The notes beneath the pieces are model-generated. The model was not told the DNA's origin. It searched no databases and saw only the letters and a list, made by a program, of their open reading frames with translations. A stretch of DNA of 64,000 nt from Stutzerimonas stutzeri (GTDB taxonomy: Bacteria > Pseudomonadota > Gammaproteobacteria > Pseudomonadales > Pseudomonadaceae): positions 4,774,001 to 4,838,000 of the forward strand of contig NZ_CP073105.1 of the NCBI RefSeq assembly GCF_018138085.1, in the 5' to 3' direction. Positions 41,615-50,449 of the stretch are shown in pieces (position 1 is the stretch's first letter; the number at the start of each line of letters is the position of its first letter). The position numbers and the translations under genes were made by a program.

Positions 41615-43247
41615 CGGCACCCAGCAGGCGCTGCACGACCAACTGCACGCGTTGAACGAGCAATTCGCCAAGCGCCTGGACACGGAACTGGCCGAGCTCG
41701 GGCAACGTGCCGAGCGCTTGTCCAGTGCCCGCGAGCAGGAACAGCGCCGACAGCGGATGCTTGATCTGCACGAGCGCCTGCACCGCCTGGCCGGTAGCGC
41801 CGGCACATTCGGTTTCAGCGCGCTCGGTGAGCAGGCGCGGGTGCTGGAGCAGCGAGCCGAGCGCTGGCTGGAAGCCGCCAGGCCCAGCGGCCAGGCACTC
41901 TCCGAATTCATCCAGGCCGTCCAGCAACTGGCCTCTGCCACCCAGGCCGGTGAGCCCCAGCAGACCCTGGCGGAGCCCTCGGCCGTTGCCGACAGCCGAC
42001 CGGCCAGTTGCCGCATCTACCTGCTCGAGAGCGACATCGAAGCGGGACAGGAGATGTGCCGGACGTTGGGCAATTTCGGCTACGAGATGCTGCTCTTTCC
42101 GGATATCGCGCTGCTACAGACAGCTGTCCAAGGGCAGTTGCCAGATGCCTTGGTGGTCAGCCAGCATGCCGCTGAGCTCGATGCGGTGAGCGAGCTGCAG
42201 CAAAGCCTGGAGGTACCGTTGCCGCTGCTGGTGATCGGCCATCAGGCCGACTTCGACAGCCAGCTGGCCGCGGTGCGGGCGGGCGCGAAGGGCTATTTCA
42301 CCCGACCGCTGGACGTCACGCAGCTGGAAAACACTCTCGAGAACTGCCTCAACCTGCAGCTGAGCGAGCCGTATCGGGTGCTGATCGTCGACGACGACGC
42401 CGATCTTGCCAGCCGTTACAGCCTGGTGTTGCGCAATTCTCAAATGCTCGTGCAGACCCTGACCGACCCCAGCCAGCTGTTCGAGGTCATGCGCGCATTC
42501 AACCCGGAAGTGGTGCTCCTGGACATGAACATGCCCGATTTCACCGGGCTCGAGCTTGCCCAGATGATTCGCCTGAATGATGAATGGTTACGTGTGACCA
42601 TCATCTATCTGTCCGGCGAAACCGACATCAATCGGCAGATGGACGCATTGCTCAAGGCCGGCGACGATTTCATCACCAAGCCGATCAGCGACAGTGCGCT
42701 GACCGCCGCGGTGTTCTCCCAGGTGCAGCGGGCCCGGGCGCTGAGCATGGCGCTGTCACGCGACAGCCTTACCGGCCTGCTCAAACATGCCGACATCAAG
42801 GAACAGGTGGCGCTCGAGGTGGAACGCTCGCTGCGCTGCGGCAATCCGGCGAGCGTGGTGATGCTCGACCTGGATCACTTCAAGCAGGTCAACGACCGCT
42901 ACGGCCATGCCGCTGGCGACAACGTCATCCGCGCACTGGCCAACCTGATGCGCCAGCGCCTGCGCCGCATCGACAGCATCGGCCGCTACGGTGGCGAAGA
43001 ATTCGTCGCCGTGTTGCCCGACTGCCCGGCCGAGCAGGCGAAGCGGATCTTCGACGAAATCCGCGAGCACTTCGCCGCGCTCAGCTTTCATGCCGGCGGA
43101 CGCGCCTTCAGCGTGTCGCTCAGCGCCGGGATCAGCCAGACCGATGGCCAGGCCAGCGGCGGCGAGCTGCTCGAACGCGCCGACCAAGGCTTGTACCTGG
43201 CCAAGGACCAAGGCCGCAACCAGGTGATGGTCGCCGTGCAGTCCTGA
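41607..43247 (+). CDS. HPt-REC-REC-GGDEF protein (phosphorelay diguanylate cyclase)
   Basis: The ATG at 41607, coupled to RR2, gives 546 residues. There is an HPt domain with His59 in LHRLAGSAGTFGF; a pseudo-receiver (about 135-245) in which the Asp is replaced (VVSQH, Ser185); a genuine receiver (about 255-370, DDD at 262-264, Asp306 in VVLLDMNMPD, Lys358); and a GGDEF domain with GGEEF at 462-466 and the inhibitory RRID at 453-456. It should make c-di-GMP under the control of phosphorylation, either by receiving phosphate from a kinase or by passing it through its own HPt. This is the bridge from the kinases to the output genes downstream. Confidence 0.93.
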   Translation: MTDGTQQALHDQLHALNEQFAKRLDTELAELGQRAERLSSAREQEQRRQRMLDLHERLHRLAGSAGTFGFSALGEQARVLEQRAERWLEAARPSGQALSEFIQAVQQLASATQAGEPQQTLAEPSAVADSRPASCRIYLLESDIEAGQEMCRTLGNFGYEMLLFPDIALLQTAVQGQLPDALVVSQHAAELDAVSELQQSLEVPLPLLVIGHQADFDSQLAAVRAGAKGYFTRPLDVTQLENTLENCLNLQLSEPYRVLIVDDDADLASRYSLVLRNSQMLVQTLTDPSQLFEVMRAFNPEVVLLDMNMPDFTGLELAQMIRLNDEWLRVTIIYLSGETDINRQMDALLKAGDDFITKPISDSALTAAVFSQVQRARALSMALSRDSLTGLLKHADIKEQVALEVERSLRCGNPASVVMLDLDHFKQVNDRYGHAAGDNVIRALANLMRQRLRRIDSIGRYGGEEFVAVLPDCPAEQAKRIFDEIREHFAALSFHAGGRAFSVSLSAGISQTDGQASGGELLERADQGLYLAKDQGRNQVMVAVQS

Positions 43248-43397
43248 CGAACGGCACCCCGGAATAAACAAGCGAACCGTCGCTGGCCGGGAGACTCCAA
43301 CTACACTGCGACATACCGATGGCCGCTTGCGCGACCCGACACGCCTCGCCGTGCAGGGCCGTTGCCTATTCCGACAACCGGCGAAAGGAGTACCGGT

Positions 43398-46265
43398 TTG
43401 CCTTCAAGAACACAGGTCAACTGGCACTGGTTCGCCTTGCTGATTGCCTTCATCCTGCTCGTCGCCCTGGGCTGGCAGGGCAAGCAGACCCAGCAAGCGG
43501 TGCTGGACAGCAACCTGTCGGTCAGCCGCAGCCTGCAGATCATCACCGCGACCCAGTCGATGCTGTCCTCGCTACAGGACATCGAGACCGGTGCGCGGGG
43601 TTTCGTGCTCACCGGCCAGCCGGCCTACCTGGAGCCGTACGAATTCGGCCTGCGCGCCATCGAGCAGCGGCGCCGCGAGCTGCAGGCCCTGCTCGACGGC
43701 CGCACCTTTCCTGATCAACGCTGGTTTGCCCAGCTCGACCGCAATATTGCCGACCGCCTGGTGATCGCCGCCGGCAATATCCAGGCGCGGCGTGACCTCG
43801 GTCTGCTGGAGGCCGCCGAGCATCTGCAGCAGTCCGGCGGCAAGGAAATCATGGACCGTCTGCGGGCGCTGCTGGGTGCTGCCGAGGGCTATGAGCGTCG
43901 GCAACTGGCCGCGGCCAATCGCGCGGTGGCCGATACGCTTGCGCACAGCCGCCGGCTGGTGGTGATCGGCAGCCTGCTGGTCTCACTACTGTTCCTCGCC
44001 GCACTCTGGGCTATTCGCCGCAACCTGCAGATCCGCCAGGCCCTGGCGCAACAGGCGCAGGCCGGCCAAGCGCGGCTGGGCGCCCTGCTGCAGGCGATTC
44101 CGGACGACCTCTATGCAATCGACAGCCAGCGGCAGGTCTCGGCGCTGACTCGGGCCAGCGATCAGCGTGGGCCGGCGCCGGCGGCCATCGAACCGCTGCT
44201 GGCCGAGCTGGTGCAGCAGGCCGACCAGGCGCAACGACGCAGCCAGACCACCTGGTGCGAGCTGGACCATCGCCGTACCTTCGAAGTACGCCTGGCGCCG
44301 ACCGGACTGGGCGACCACTTGGCCATAGCCCGCGATGTCACCGAGCTGCAGCGCAGCCGCGACAACCTCCAGGACCAGAAGATGTTCCTGCGACGGGTCG
44401 TCGACACCGATGAAAATGCCATCTTCGTGCGTGACGAGCAGGGCCGCTTCCTGCTCTGCAACAATGCCTTCGCCGCCCTGCTCGACCGCCCGCCACGGGC
44501 CATCGAGGGCCGCCGCAGCGAGGAAATCCCCGGCGCCGAGCGGCTGTTTCCGCTGCTACAGGGCGAGGGCGAGCTGCGCTGCGGTGGCGGCGAGCTGCGC
44601 ATCAATGAAATCGGCCTGGTCGACGCGCATGGCGAGGAGCGCTGGCTGCAAGTGGTCAAGCGGCCAATGGTCATGCTCAACGGCGCCTGCCACGTGGTCA
44701 CCGTCGCGGTGGACATGTCTCCGCGCCGCCGCATGGAGCAGATGAAGACCGAATTCATCTCCACTGTCAGCCATGAGCTGCGCACGCCGCTGACCGCCAT
44801 CCGCGGTGCGCTGGGCATGCTGGTCGGCGGCGTCGCCGGGGCAATTGACGACGGCGCACGCCCCCTGCTGGACATCGCGCACAAGAACAGCGAGCGCCTG
44901 GTGCGGCTGATCAACGACATTCTCGACATCGAGAAGCTCGAAGCCGGGCGCCTGCCGTTCCACTTCGTGCGCAGCGATGCGCAGCTACTGACCGAGCAGG
45001 CCCTGGCAGACCTCAAACCCTACGCCGATAACCACGGCGTGCGCCTCGAATGGTGCGCGCCGGACGGCCCGACGCGCACCGAGGTCAGTCTCGATCCGGA
45101 CCGTTTCGCCCAGGTGCTGGCCAACCTGCTGTCCAATGCGATCAAGCATTCGCCCGCCGGCGGCAACGTCAGCGTGGCCCTGCGCAATCAGGAAGACAAC
45201 CTGGAGATCAGCGTCCAGGACCAGGGGCCGGGCATCCCGGAGAGCTTTCGCGCTCGGATCTTCGAGCGCTTCGCCCAGGCCGACTCCTCCGACGCGCGCA
45301 AGCGCGGCGGCACCGGGCTCGGGCTGGCGATCACCCGTTCGCTGGTGGAGCAGATGCACGGGCTAATCGGCTTCGAGTCCGAAGAAGGTCGAGGTGCGCG
45401 GTTCTGGCTGCGGTTACCGCTGGCGCCCGAGCAGGCCGACGACGCCTCGGCAGCCGTGGCGCAGTCCGGCGTGGCACAACAGTCTTCGCGGGCGCGCATC
45501 CTGGTACTGGAACCCGACACTGCGGCGGCCGAGCGGCTGGCCAGCGCGCTGCAGCAACAGGGCTACCAGACCCTGGTCGCCGAAACCGCCGCGGCGGCGC
45601 GCGAGTTGCTGGCCGAATTCAGCGTCCAGGCGCTGACCCTCAGCCCGGTACTAAGCGACGAGGACAGCATCGCCTTCCTGCAGAATCTGCGCAGCCAGAG
45701 CGCCTTTCGCCATCTGCCGGTGCTCATCGTCAGCCTGCAGCCGCAGCGCCGCGACAACGACGACGGCACGCTGCGCGGGGGTGCGGTCGGGGTGATCGAC
45801 TGGCTGCACAAGCCGGTCGACCCATCACGGGTCATGGACGTGGTGAGCGCCTGCATCGGCAGCCGTGGCGCGCGTCCGCGCATCCTCCACGTTGAGGACG
45901 ACGAGGACCTGCAGGCGCTGCTGGCGCGACTGGTCGCACCGCTGCAGATCGACCTGGACGGCGCCGGCAACCTGGCCGAAGCGCGCGCACTGATCGAGCA
46001 ACAGCACTTCGACCTGGCAATCATCGACCTGATGCTGCCCGACGGAGACGGCAGCGAACTGTTCGACGAACTGGCCCGACGCGAGCCCCCGCCGCCGGTG
46101 ATCATCTTTTCCGCGTTGGACGCGCCGGTGCACGACAGCCGCCTGGCCTTGCGCCAACTGGTCAAGTCCCGGCACAACGGCCGCGAACTGGCTGCCCTGA
46201 TCCAGCAGCTGCTGCAACACTGGCCACCTGGCCACACCCGAGATTCCGAAGAGGTCAACGCATGA
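43398..46265 (+). CDS. CHASE3-PAS hybrid histidine kinase with two receivers
   Basis: I set the start at a TTG (43398) because AAAGGAG lies seven bases before it; the more upstream TTG at 43362 has no such site and adds an unlikely 12 residues. The 955-residue protein has TM helix 1 (about 10-28), a CHASE3 periplasmic domain, TM helix 2 (about 180-200), PAS segments, HisKA with STVSHELRTPLTAI (His459), HATPase, a receiver-like domain lacking the Asp (TLSPVL), and a complete receiver with Asp877 (AIIDLMLPDGDG). It should sense an envelope signal and transfer phosphate to its own receiver. The gap of 150 bp upstream could hold a second promoter. Confidence 0.9.
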   Translation: MPSRTQVNWHWFALLIAFILLVALGWQGKQTQQAVLDSNLSVSRSLQIITATQSMLSSLQDIETGARGFVLTGQPAYLEPYEFGLRAIEQRRRELQALLDGRTFPDQRWFAQLDRNIADRLVIAAGNIQARRDLGLLEAAEHLQQSGGKEIMDRLRALLGAAEGYERRQLAAANRAVADTLAHSRRLVVIGSLLVSLLFLAALWAIRRNLQIRQALAQQAQAGQARLGALLQAIPDDLYAIDSQRQVSALTRASDQRGPAPAAIEPLLAELVQQADQAQRRSQTTWCELDHRRTFEVRLAPTGLGDHLAIARDVTELQRSRDNLQDQKMFLRRVVDTDENAIFVRDEQGRFLLCNNAFAALLDRPPRAIEGRRSEEIPGAERLFPLLQGEGELRCGGGELRINEIGLVDAHGEERWLQVVKRPMVMLNGACHVVTVAVDMSPRRRMEQMKTEFISTVSHELRTPLTAIRGALGMLVGGVAGAIDDGARPLLDIAHKNSERLVRLINDILDIEKLEAGRLPFHFVRSDAQLLTEQALADLKPYADNHGVRLEWCAPDGPTRTEVSLDPDRFAQVLANLLSNAIKHSPAGGNVSVALRNQEDNLEISVQDQGPGIPESFRARIFERFAQADSSDARKRGGTGLGLAITRSLVEQMHGLIGFESEEGRGARFWLRLPLAPEQADDASAAVAQSGVAQQSSRARILVLEPDTAAAERLASALQQQGYQTLVAETAAAARELLAEFSVQALTLSPVLSDEDSIAFLQNLRSQSAFRHLPVLIVSLQPQRRDNDDGTLRGGAVGVIDWLHKPVDPSRVMDVVSACIGSRGARPRILHVEDDEDLQALLARLVAPLQIDLDGAGNLAEARALIEQQHFDLAIIDLMLPDGDGSELFDELARREPPPPVIIFSALDAPVHDSRLALRQLVKSRHNGRELAALIQQLLQHWPPGHTRDSEEVNA

Positions 46266-46651
46266 GTGTTTCCGCGAGCCAGCGAATCCTGATGGTAGAG
46301 GACGAAGAGGACATCGCCTTCCTTATCCGTTTCATGCTCGAACGCCACGGATTCAGCGTCGAGCACGCCGCCGATGGCCGCCAGGCGCTGGAAAGACTCA
46401 GCACTGGCAACCCGCCGGACCTGACGCTGATGGACATCATGCTGCCCTACCACGATGGCCTGGAGCTGATCGAACGTCTGCGCGCGCAACCGGGTTGGGA
46501 AAGCGTGCCGGTGCTGATGCTCACCGCCAAGGCGCGCGAGGTGGACATCGTCCGGGCGCTGGAATTGGGCGCCGACGATTACGTGACCAAGCCCTTCCAG
46601 CCGGAGGAATTGCTGGCGCGTATCCGCCGCCTGTTGAGGAAGGCTCGATGA
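46262..46651 (+). CDS. Stand-alone receiver protein (RR3)
   Basis: A 129-residue response regulator of the OmpR-receiver type without DNA-binding domain: VEDEED (12-17), Asp58 in LTLMDIMLPYHDG, Lys110 in DYVTKPFQPEELLARIRRLLRK. It overlaps the hybrid kinase by 4 bp and the TPR/barrel gene by 4 bp. It is less similar to RR1 and RR2. It may bind an output protein of the cluster directly. Confidence 0.9.
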   Translation: MSVSASQRILMVEDEEDIAFLIRFMLERHGFSVEHAADGRQALERLSTGNPPDLTLMDIMLPYHDGLELIERLRAQPGWESVPVLMLTAKAREVDIVRALELGADDYVTKPFQPEELLARIRRLLRKAR

Positions 46652-47787
46652 GCTGGCTGCGCGCGCTGGCCCTGGCGCTGCCCACCCTTCTCGCGCCGAC
46701 GCTGGTGCACGCCGATCTGGCCACCGCGCAGCGTCAGGTCGATGCACAACAGCTCGACGCCGCCGAGGCGACGCTCGAAGCCCACCTTGCCCAACAGCCT
46801 GACGACAATGAAGCGACGTTCCTGCTGGCACGTGTTCGCGCCTGGCGGGGCGTGCCCGAGCAGGCGCTGCCCCTGTACGAGCAGTTGCTGCAACGCGAAC
46901 CGGACAATGCCGACTACCTGCTGGGTCAAGGCCAGGCGTTGCTCTGGACCGGCCGCCCACAGGCAGCGCTGGTCCCGCTCGAGCGGGCCGCGACGCTGGC
47001 ACCGGACTACGCACAGGTCCAGCAGGTGATGCAGCAGGCTCGCGCGGCGTTGACGTCACCGATAACAGCAACCGCCCCAGCCGCCATCGCACCGACGCAA
47101 CGCCGTCACGAGCTGGAGCTGTCGGCCCGACAGGACTGGCTGGACAGCGGCTTCGACAACTGGCGCAGCCAGCGTCTGGATTACGCGTCGACGCAACCGG
47201 AAGGCCTCGGCTGGTATGGCGCCCTGGTGAATGAGCAACGCTTCGGCGAGCGGGACCAGGGCGTCGAAGCGGGCGCGGTCGTCGCCCTCGATGACAACTG
47301 GATTTTGCAGCCGGAGGTCGGGTATCAGCCATCGCCTTATTTCCTGCCCGAGTGGCATGCCGATGTGCGCCTGCAACGGCGCCTGCCGGCGGGTTTTCTC
47401 GGCGCCGTCAGTGTCAGGCGCACCGAATACGAAACCACGCGGGTCGACCGGCTGGCGCTCAGTGGCGAGCGCTACTGGAATTCGTGGCGCGCCGGTTACA
47501 CCCTGAACGTGACGGACGTGGCCAATGCCGGCACGCCGATCGGACACGACCTGGCACTGGATTACTACTACGCCGGTCTCAGCTATGCCGGCCTACGCCT
47601 GACCGTTGGTGAAGAAGAGGCGGTCGAGGAGCAGCAACTGATCACCAGTGATGTCCGTGCCATCAGCTTGCAAGGCCGCCATTGGCTCGACAGTCGCTGG
47701 GCGCTGAGCTGGGAAGTGGGCCAGCATCGCCAGGGCGATTACTACACGCGCCGCTGGCTGCAACTCGGGCTGCGGCATGCCTTCTGA
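46648..47787 (+). CDS. TPR plus outer-membrane beta-barrel protein (YaiO-like)
   Basis: The start at 46648 overlaps the RR3 stop. The 379-residue product has a signal peptide (about 1-22, ALPTLLAPTLVHA), two or three TPR-like repeats (about 23-125: LDAAEATLEAHLAQQPDDNEATFLLARVRAWRG, ALPLYEQLLQREPDNADYLLGQGQALLWTGR) and a C-terminal YaiO-type barrel (about 145-379) with alternating strands ending in Phe (LQLGLRHAF). TPR-plus-barrel proteins export polysaccharides (PgaA and AlgK/AlgE principle). It is next to a family-2 glycosyltransferase, as in the E. coli yaiO/yaiP pair. Probably the outer-membrane exit of a polysaccharide. Confidence 0.85.
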   Translation: MSWLRALALALPTLLAPTLVHADLATAQRQVDAQQLDAAEATLEAHLAQQPDDNEATFLLARVRAWRGVPEQALPLYEQLLQREPDNADYLLGQGQALLWTGRPQAALVPLERAATLAPDYAQVQQVMQQARAALTSPITATAPAAIAPTQRRHELELSARQDWLDSGFDNWRSQRLDYASTQPEGLGWYGALVNEQRFGERDQGVEAGAVVALDDNWILQPEVGYQPSPYFLPEWHADVRLQRRLPAGFLGAVSVRRTEYETTRVDRLALSGERYWNSWRAGYTLNVTDVANAGTPIGHDLALDYYYAGLSYAGLRLTVGEEEAVEEQQLITSDVRAISLQGRHWLDSRWALSWEVGQHRQGDYYTRRWLQLGLRHAF

Positions 47788-48895
47788 ACTCAACTGTCCG
47801 GCCTGGCTTTGCACAGCGCCCCGCAGCGCCTGGCTGGCGATCTGGCCGGACGACGGCATGCTGCAGCTGGCGCTGTATTGCGCCCTTGGCCTGGGCGGCC
47901 TCACCGTGCTGGTGATGCTGCAGGTGCTGTTGCTCGGTGAGTTCGCCCGGCGCCGGGCCATTCGCCGCCAGCAATTCAACGAGCAGTGGCGCCCATTCTT
48001 CGCCTTGTGCAGCCTCGGCGAGCAACTCCCCGAGCCGGTGCCGACGCTACCTGCCAATCGCCAGCTGTGGTTCTTGCTGCAATGGAACCGTACCCAACTG
48101 CAATTGCGCGGGACCGCACGAGAGCGGATGAACAAGGCACTCGTCGCGCTTGGCATGGATCGACAGGCGCGAACCCTGCTGCGCGGCCGGGGCCGTGGCA
48201 AGCTGATCGGGCTGACCTGCCTGCGGCATCTGGCCGATCCTGCGCACTGGGAAGCGGTGCAGGCCCTGCTGCTGAGCCGCAACGCCATCGTCTCACTGGC
48301 CGCCGCCCAGACGCTGATCGCCATGGATGCGCCGCGTGCGATGCAACTGATCCTGCCCGCCGCCGTGACGCGCCCCGACTGGGCCTTGCCGCGCCTGGCC
48401 AGCCTGTGCCAGCAGGCCGGTGAACAGGCCGTTACCCTGCCCCTGCTGATCGCCCTGACCGGCTCCGAAGATCCAGGCCGCGAGCGGCTAGTGAGTTTGC
48501 TGGTCTACGGCGATCCCCGCCATGCGGCGCCCTGGGCGCGTGCGCGTCTGGAGGAAAACGTGGCGCCCGAGCAGCTGCAGGTCGCGCTGCGCTGCTTGCA
48601 GGAACTGGCCGACCCGCGCGACCGTGAACGCTTGATCCGCACGCTGCAGCATGACCACGCCGACGTGCGGCTGGCCGCGCTCTGGGCGTTGCACAAGCAG
48701 GCGCGCAGCGACGACACCGCGTTGTTCCTGCCGCTGCTGGGCGACCCCAGCTGGTGGGTTCGGCAGGCGGCCGCGGACAGCCTGGCAACGCTTCCCAACG
48801 CCACGCCCGAGCGGTTGCAAGGGCTGCTCGAGCGCGTCGAGGACCGCTACGGCCAGGATGCACTGCGCCGTGCGATCGCGGAGGTCAGACGTTGA
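47777..48895 (+). CDS. Membrane-anchored HEAT-repeat protein
   Basis: A 372-residue protein whose ATG overlaps the preceding gene by 11 bp. There is one transmembrane helix (about 28-54), then a cytosolic domain with HEAT-like helical repeats: LRHLADPAHWEAVQALLLSRNAIVSLAAAQTLIAMDAP, LQELADPRDRERLIRTLQHDHADVRLAALWALHKQ and FLPLLGDPSWWVRQAAADSLATLPNATPERLQGLL. HEAT scaffolds bind proteins. Placed between the exporter and the synthase, it could be the scaffold or the receiver-responsive controller of the glycosyltransferase. No catalytic residues are seen; function is inferred. Confidence 0.8.
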   Translation: MPSELNCPAWLCTAPRSAWLAIWPDDGMLQLALYCALGLGGLTVLVMLQVLLLGEFARRRAIRRQQFNEQWRPFFALCSLGEQLPEPVPTLPANRQLWFLLQWNRTQLQLRGTARERMNKALVALGMDRQARTLLRGRGRGKLIGLTCLRHLADPAHWEAVQALLLSRNAIVSLAAAQTLIAMDAPRAMQLILPAAVTRPDWALPRLASLCQQAGEQAVTLPLLIALTGSEDPGRERLVSLLVYGDPRHAAPWARARLEENVAPEQLQVALRCLQELADPRDRERLIRTLQHDHADVRLAALWALHKQARSDDTALFLPLLGDPSWWVRQAAADSLATLPNATPERLQGLLERVEDRYGQDALRRAIAEVRR

Positions 48896-50292
48896 ACATC
48901 GACTGGCTCTGGTGGCTGCAACTGGGCTTCATCCTGTATTTCCTGCTCCTCAACGGCATGTACCTGCTGCTCAACGTGCTGTCGATGGTCAGCCTGATGG
49001 GCTATATCCGTCGACGCGCCGAAACTGGCGAGATCGCGCCCTACCTCGGCGTGGAGCCGCCCGTGTCGGTGCTGATGCCGGCCTTCAACGAGGAGGCGAC
49101 GATCCGGACCTCGGTGCGCTCGATGCTGCAGTTGCAGTACCCCGAATTCGAAGTGGTGGTGATCAACGATGGCTCGAAGGACAACACGCTGACGGTGCTG
49201 ATCGAGGAATTCGAGCTAGTGCCGCACCCCGAGCCGCTGCGCCAGGCGGTCGCGCATCAGCCGGTGCAGGCGATCTACCGCTCGCGGCGCTACGCCAACC
49301 TGCGGGTGATCGACAAGGCCAACGGCGGCAAGGCCGATGCCCTCAATGCCGGCATCAACGCTGCACGGCACGGTCTGTTCTGTGGCGTCGACGCCGACTC
49401 CATCCTCCAGCGCGACAGCCTGTTGCGCGTGGTCCAGCCCTTTCTCGAAGATGAGCGCACCATCGCCGCCGGCGGCACGGTGCGCATCGCCAATGGCTCG
49501 GAGGTGCGCGGCGGCTTCCTGATCCGCGCCGGGCTGCCGAGCAACTGGTTGGCGCGCTTCCAGATCGTCGAATACCTGCGCGCGTTTCTCTTCGGTCGTC
49601 TCGGCTGGTCGCCGATGAACGCGGTGCTGATCATCTCCGGCGCCTTTGGCCTGTTCGACAAGGAGCGGGTCATGGCCGTAGGCGGCTATCGCACCGACAC
49701 CGTCGGCGAGGACATGGAACTGGTGGTTCGGCTGCATCGTCATCACCGTGAGCGTCGCATTCCCTACCGCATCCGCTACCTACCCGATCCGATCTGCTGG
49801 ACCGAATGCCCGGAAGACATCGGCACCCTCGGCCGCCAGCGCAGCCGCTGGCAACGCGGGTTGGCGGAAAGCCTGGGCCGTCATGCGCGGCTGGCTTTCA
49901 GCTTTCGCGGCGGCGCCCCCGGCTGGCTGGCGTGGCCATTCATGGCGCTGTTCGAATGGTTGGGGCCGCTGATCGAATTGATCGGTTACGGCTTCATGAT
50001 CGGCGGCTTCGCCCTTGGCGTGGTGTCCTACGCCGCGCTGGCGGCCTTTCTGCTGGTCGCCATCGGCATGGGCATCCTGCTGTCGGTCAATGGCCTGCTG
50101 CTGGAAACCATGTCGTTCCGCGTTTACGAACGCCGCCGCGACATGCTGCGGCTGTTTCTCATGGCCGTGCTGGAAAATTTCGGCTACCGCCAGCTGAATA
50201 CCCTCTGGCGTTGCCGCGGGCTCTGGCAGTGGTTCTCCCGACGCAAGCACCAATGGGGCGCCATGCGCCGCAGCGGGCGGTGGGGGCAGTAG
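48892..50292 (+). CDS. Processive family-2 glycosyltransferase (polysaccharide synthase)
   Basis: Starts at a TTG (48892) inside the preceding stop (TTGA) with GGAGG upstream; the ORF reads further back but that is the frame of the neighbouring gene. The 466-residue protein has a N-terminal helix (about 6-30), a GT-A domain with Asp93 (VINDGSKDNT), DAD at 167-169 (GVDADSIL), GED at 272-274 and QxxRW at 316-320 (QRSRW), then two or three C-terminal helices (345-410). This is the D-D-D-QxxRW pattern of PgaC, BcsA and hyaluronan synthase-type enzymes, so it probably polymerises and extrudes a beta-linked polysaccharide. No PilZ domain. The sugar is unknown. Confidence 0.9.
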   Translation: MNIDWLWWLQLGFILYFLLLNGMYLLLNVLSMVSLMGYIRRRAETGEIAPYLGVEPPVSVLMPAFNEEATIRTSVRSMLQLQYPEFEVVVINDGSKDNTLTVLIEEFELVPHPEPLRQAVAHQPVQAIYRSRRYANLRVIDKANGGKADALNAGINAARHGLFCGVDADSILQRDSLLRVVQPFLEDERTIAAGGTVRIANGSEVRGGFLIRAGLPSNWLARFQIVEYLRAFLFGRLGWSPMNAVLIISGAFGLFDKERVMAVGGYRTDTVGEDMELVVRLHRHHRERRIPYRIRYLPDPICWTECPEDIGTLGRQRSRWQRGLAESLGRHARLAFSFRGGAPGWLAWPFMALFEWLGPLIELIGYGFMIGGFALGVVSYAALAAFLLVAIGMGILLSVNGLLLETMSFRVYERRRDMLRLFLMAVLENFGYRQLNTLWRCRGLWQWFSRRKHQWGAMRRSGRWGQ

Positions 50293-50315
50293 AGAAACCA
50301 AAAAAGCGGCTCGAC

Positions 50316-50406
50316 CGTAGGGTGGATCACGCTTCACCGATCCACCCTACGTTCGAATCGAAGCCGCACGCAGGTGTCACGGTGGATGTAAAAAGCGACA
50401 TCCACC
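50316..50406. repeat. Composite REP-like repeat (two palindromes)
   Basis: First, CGTAGGGTGGATC (50316-50328) and GATCCACCCTACG (50339-50351), 13-bp perfect arms around a 10-bp loop. Second, GGTGGATGT (50381-50389) and ACATCCACC (50398-50406) around AAAAAGCG. The same composite is at 57057-57138, and the second half alone is at 27916-27941. It lies between the convergent glycosyltransferase and kauB genes and may terminate or stabilise transcripts. Confidence 0.8.
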
Positions 50407-50449
50407 CTACCGAAGCTTTTCCTTTCGGCGTCAAGCTTCAAGCTGTTTC

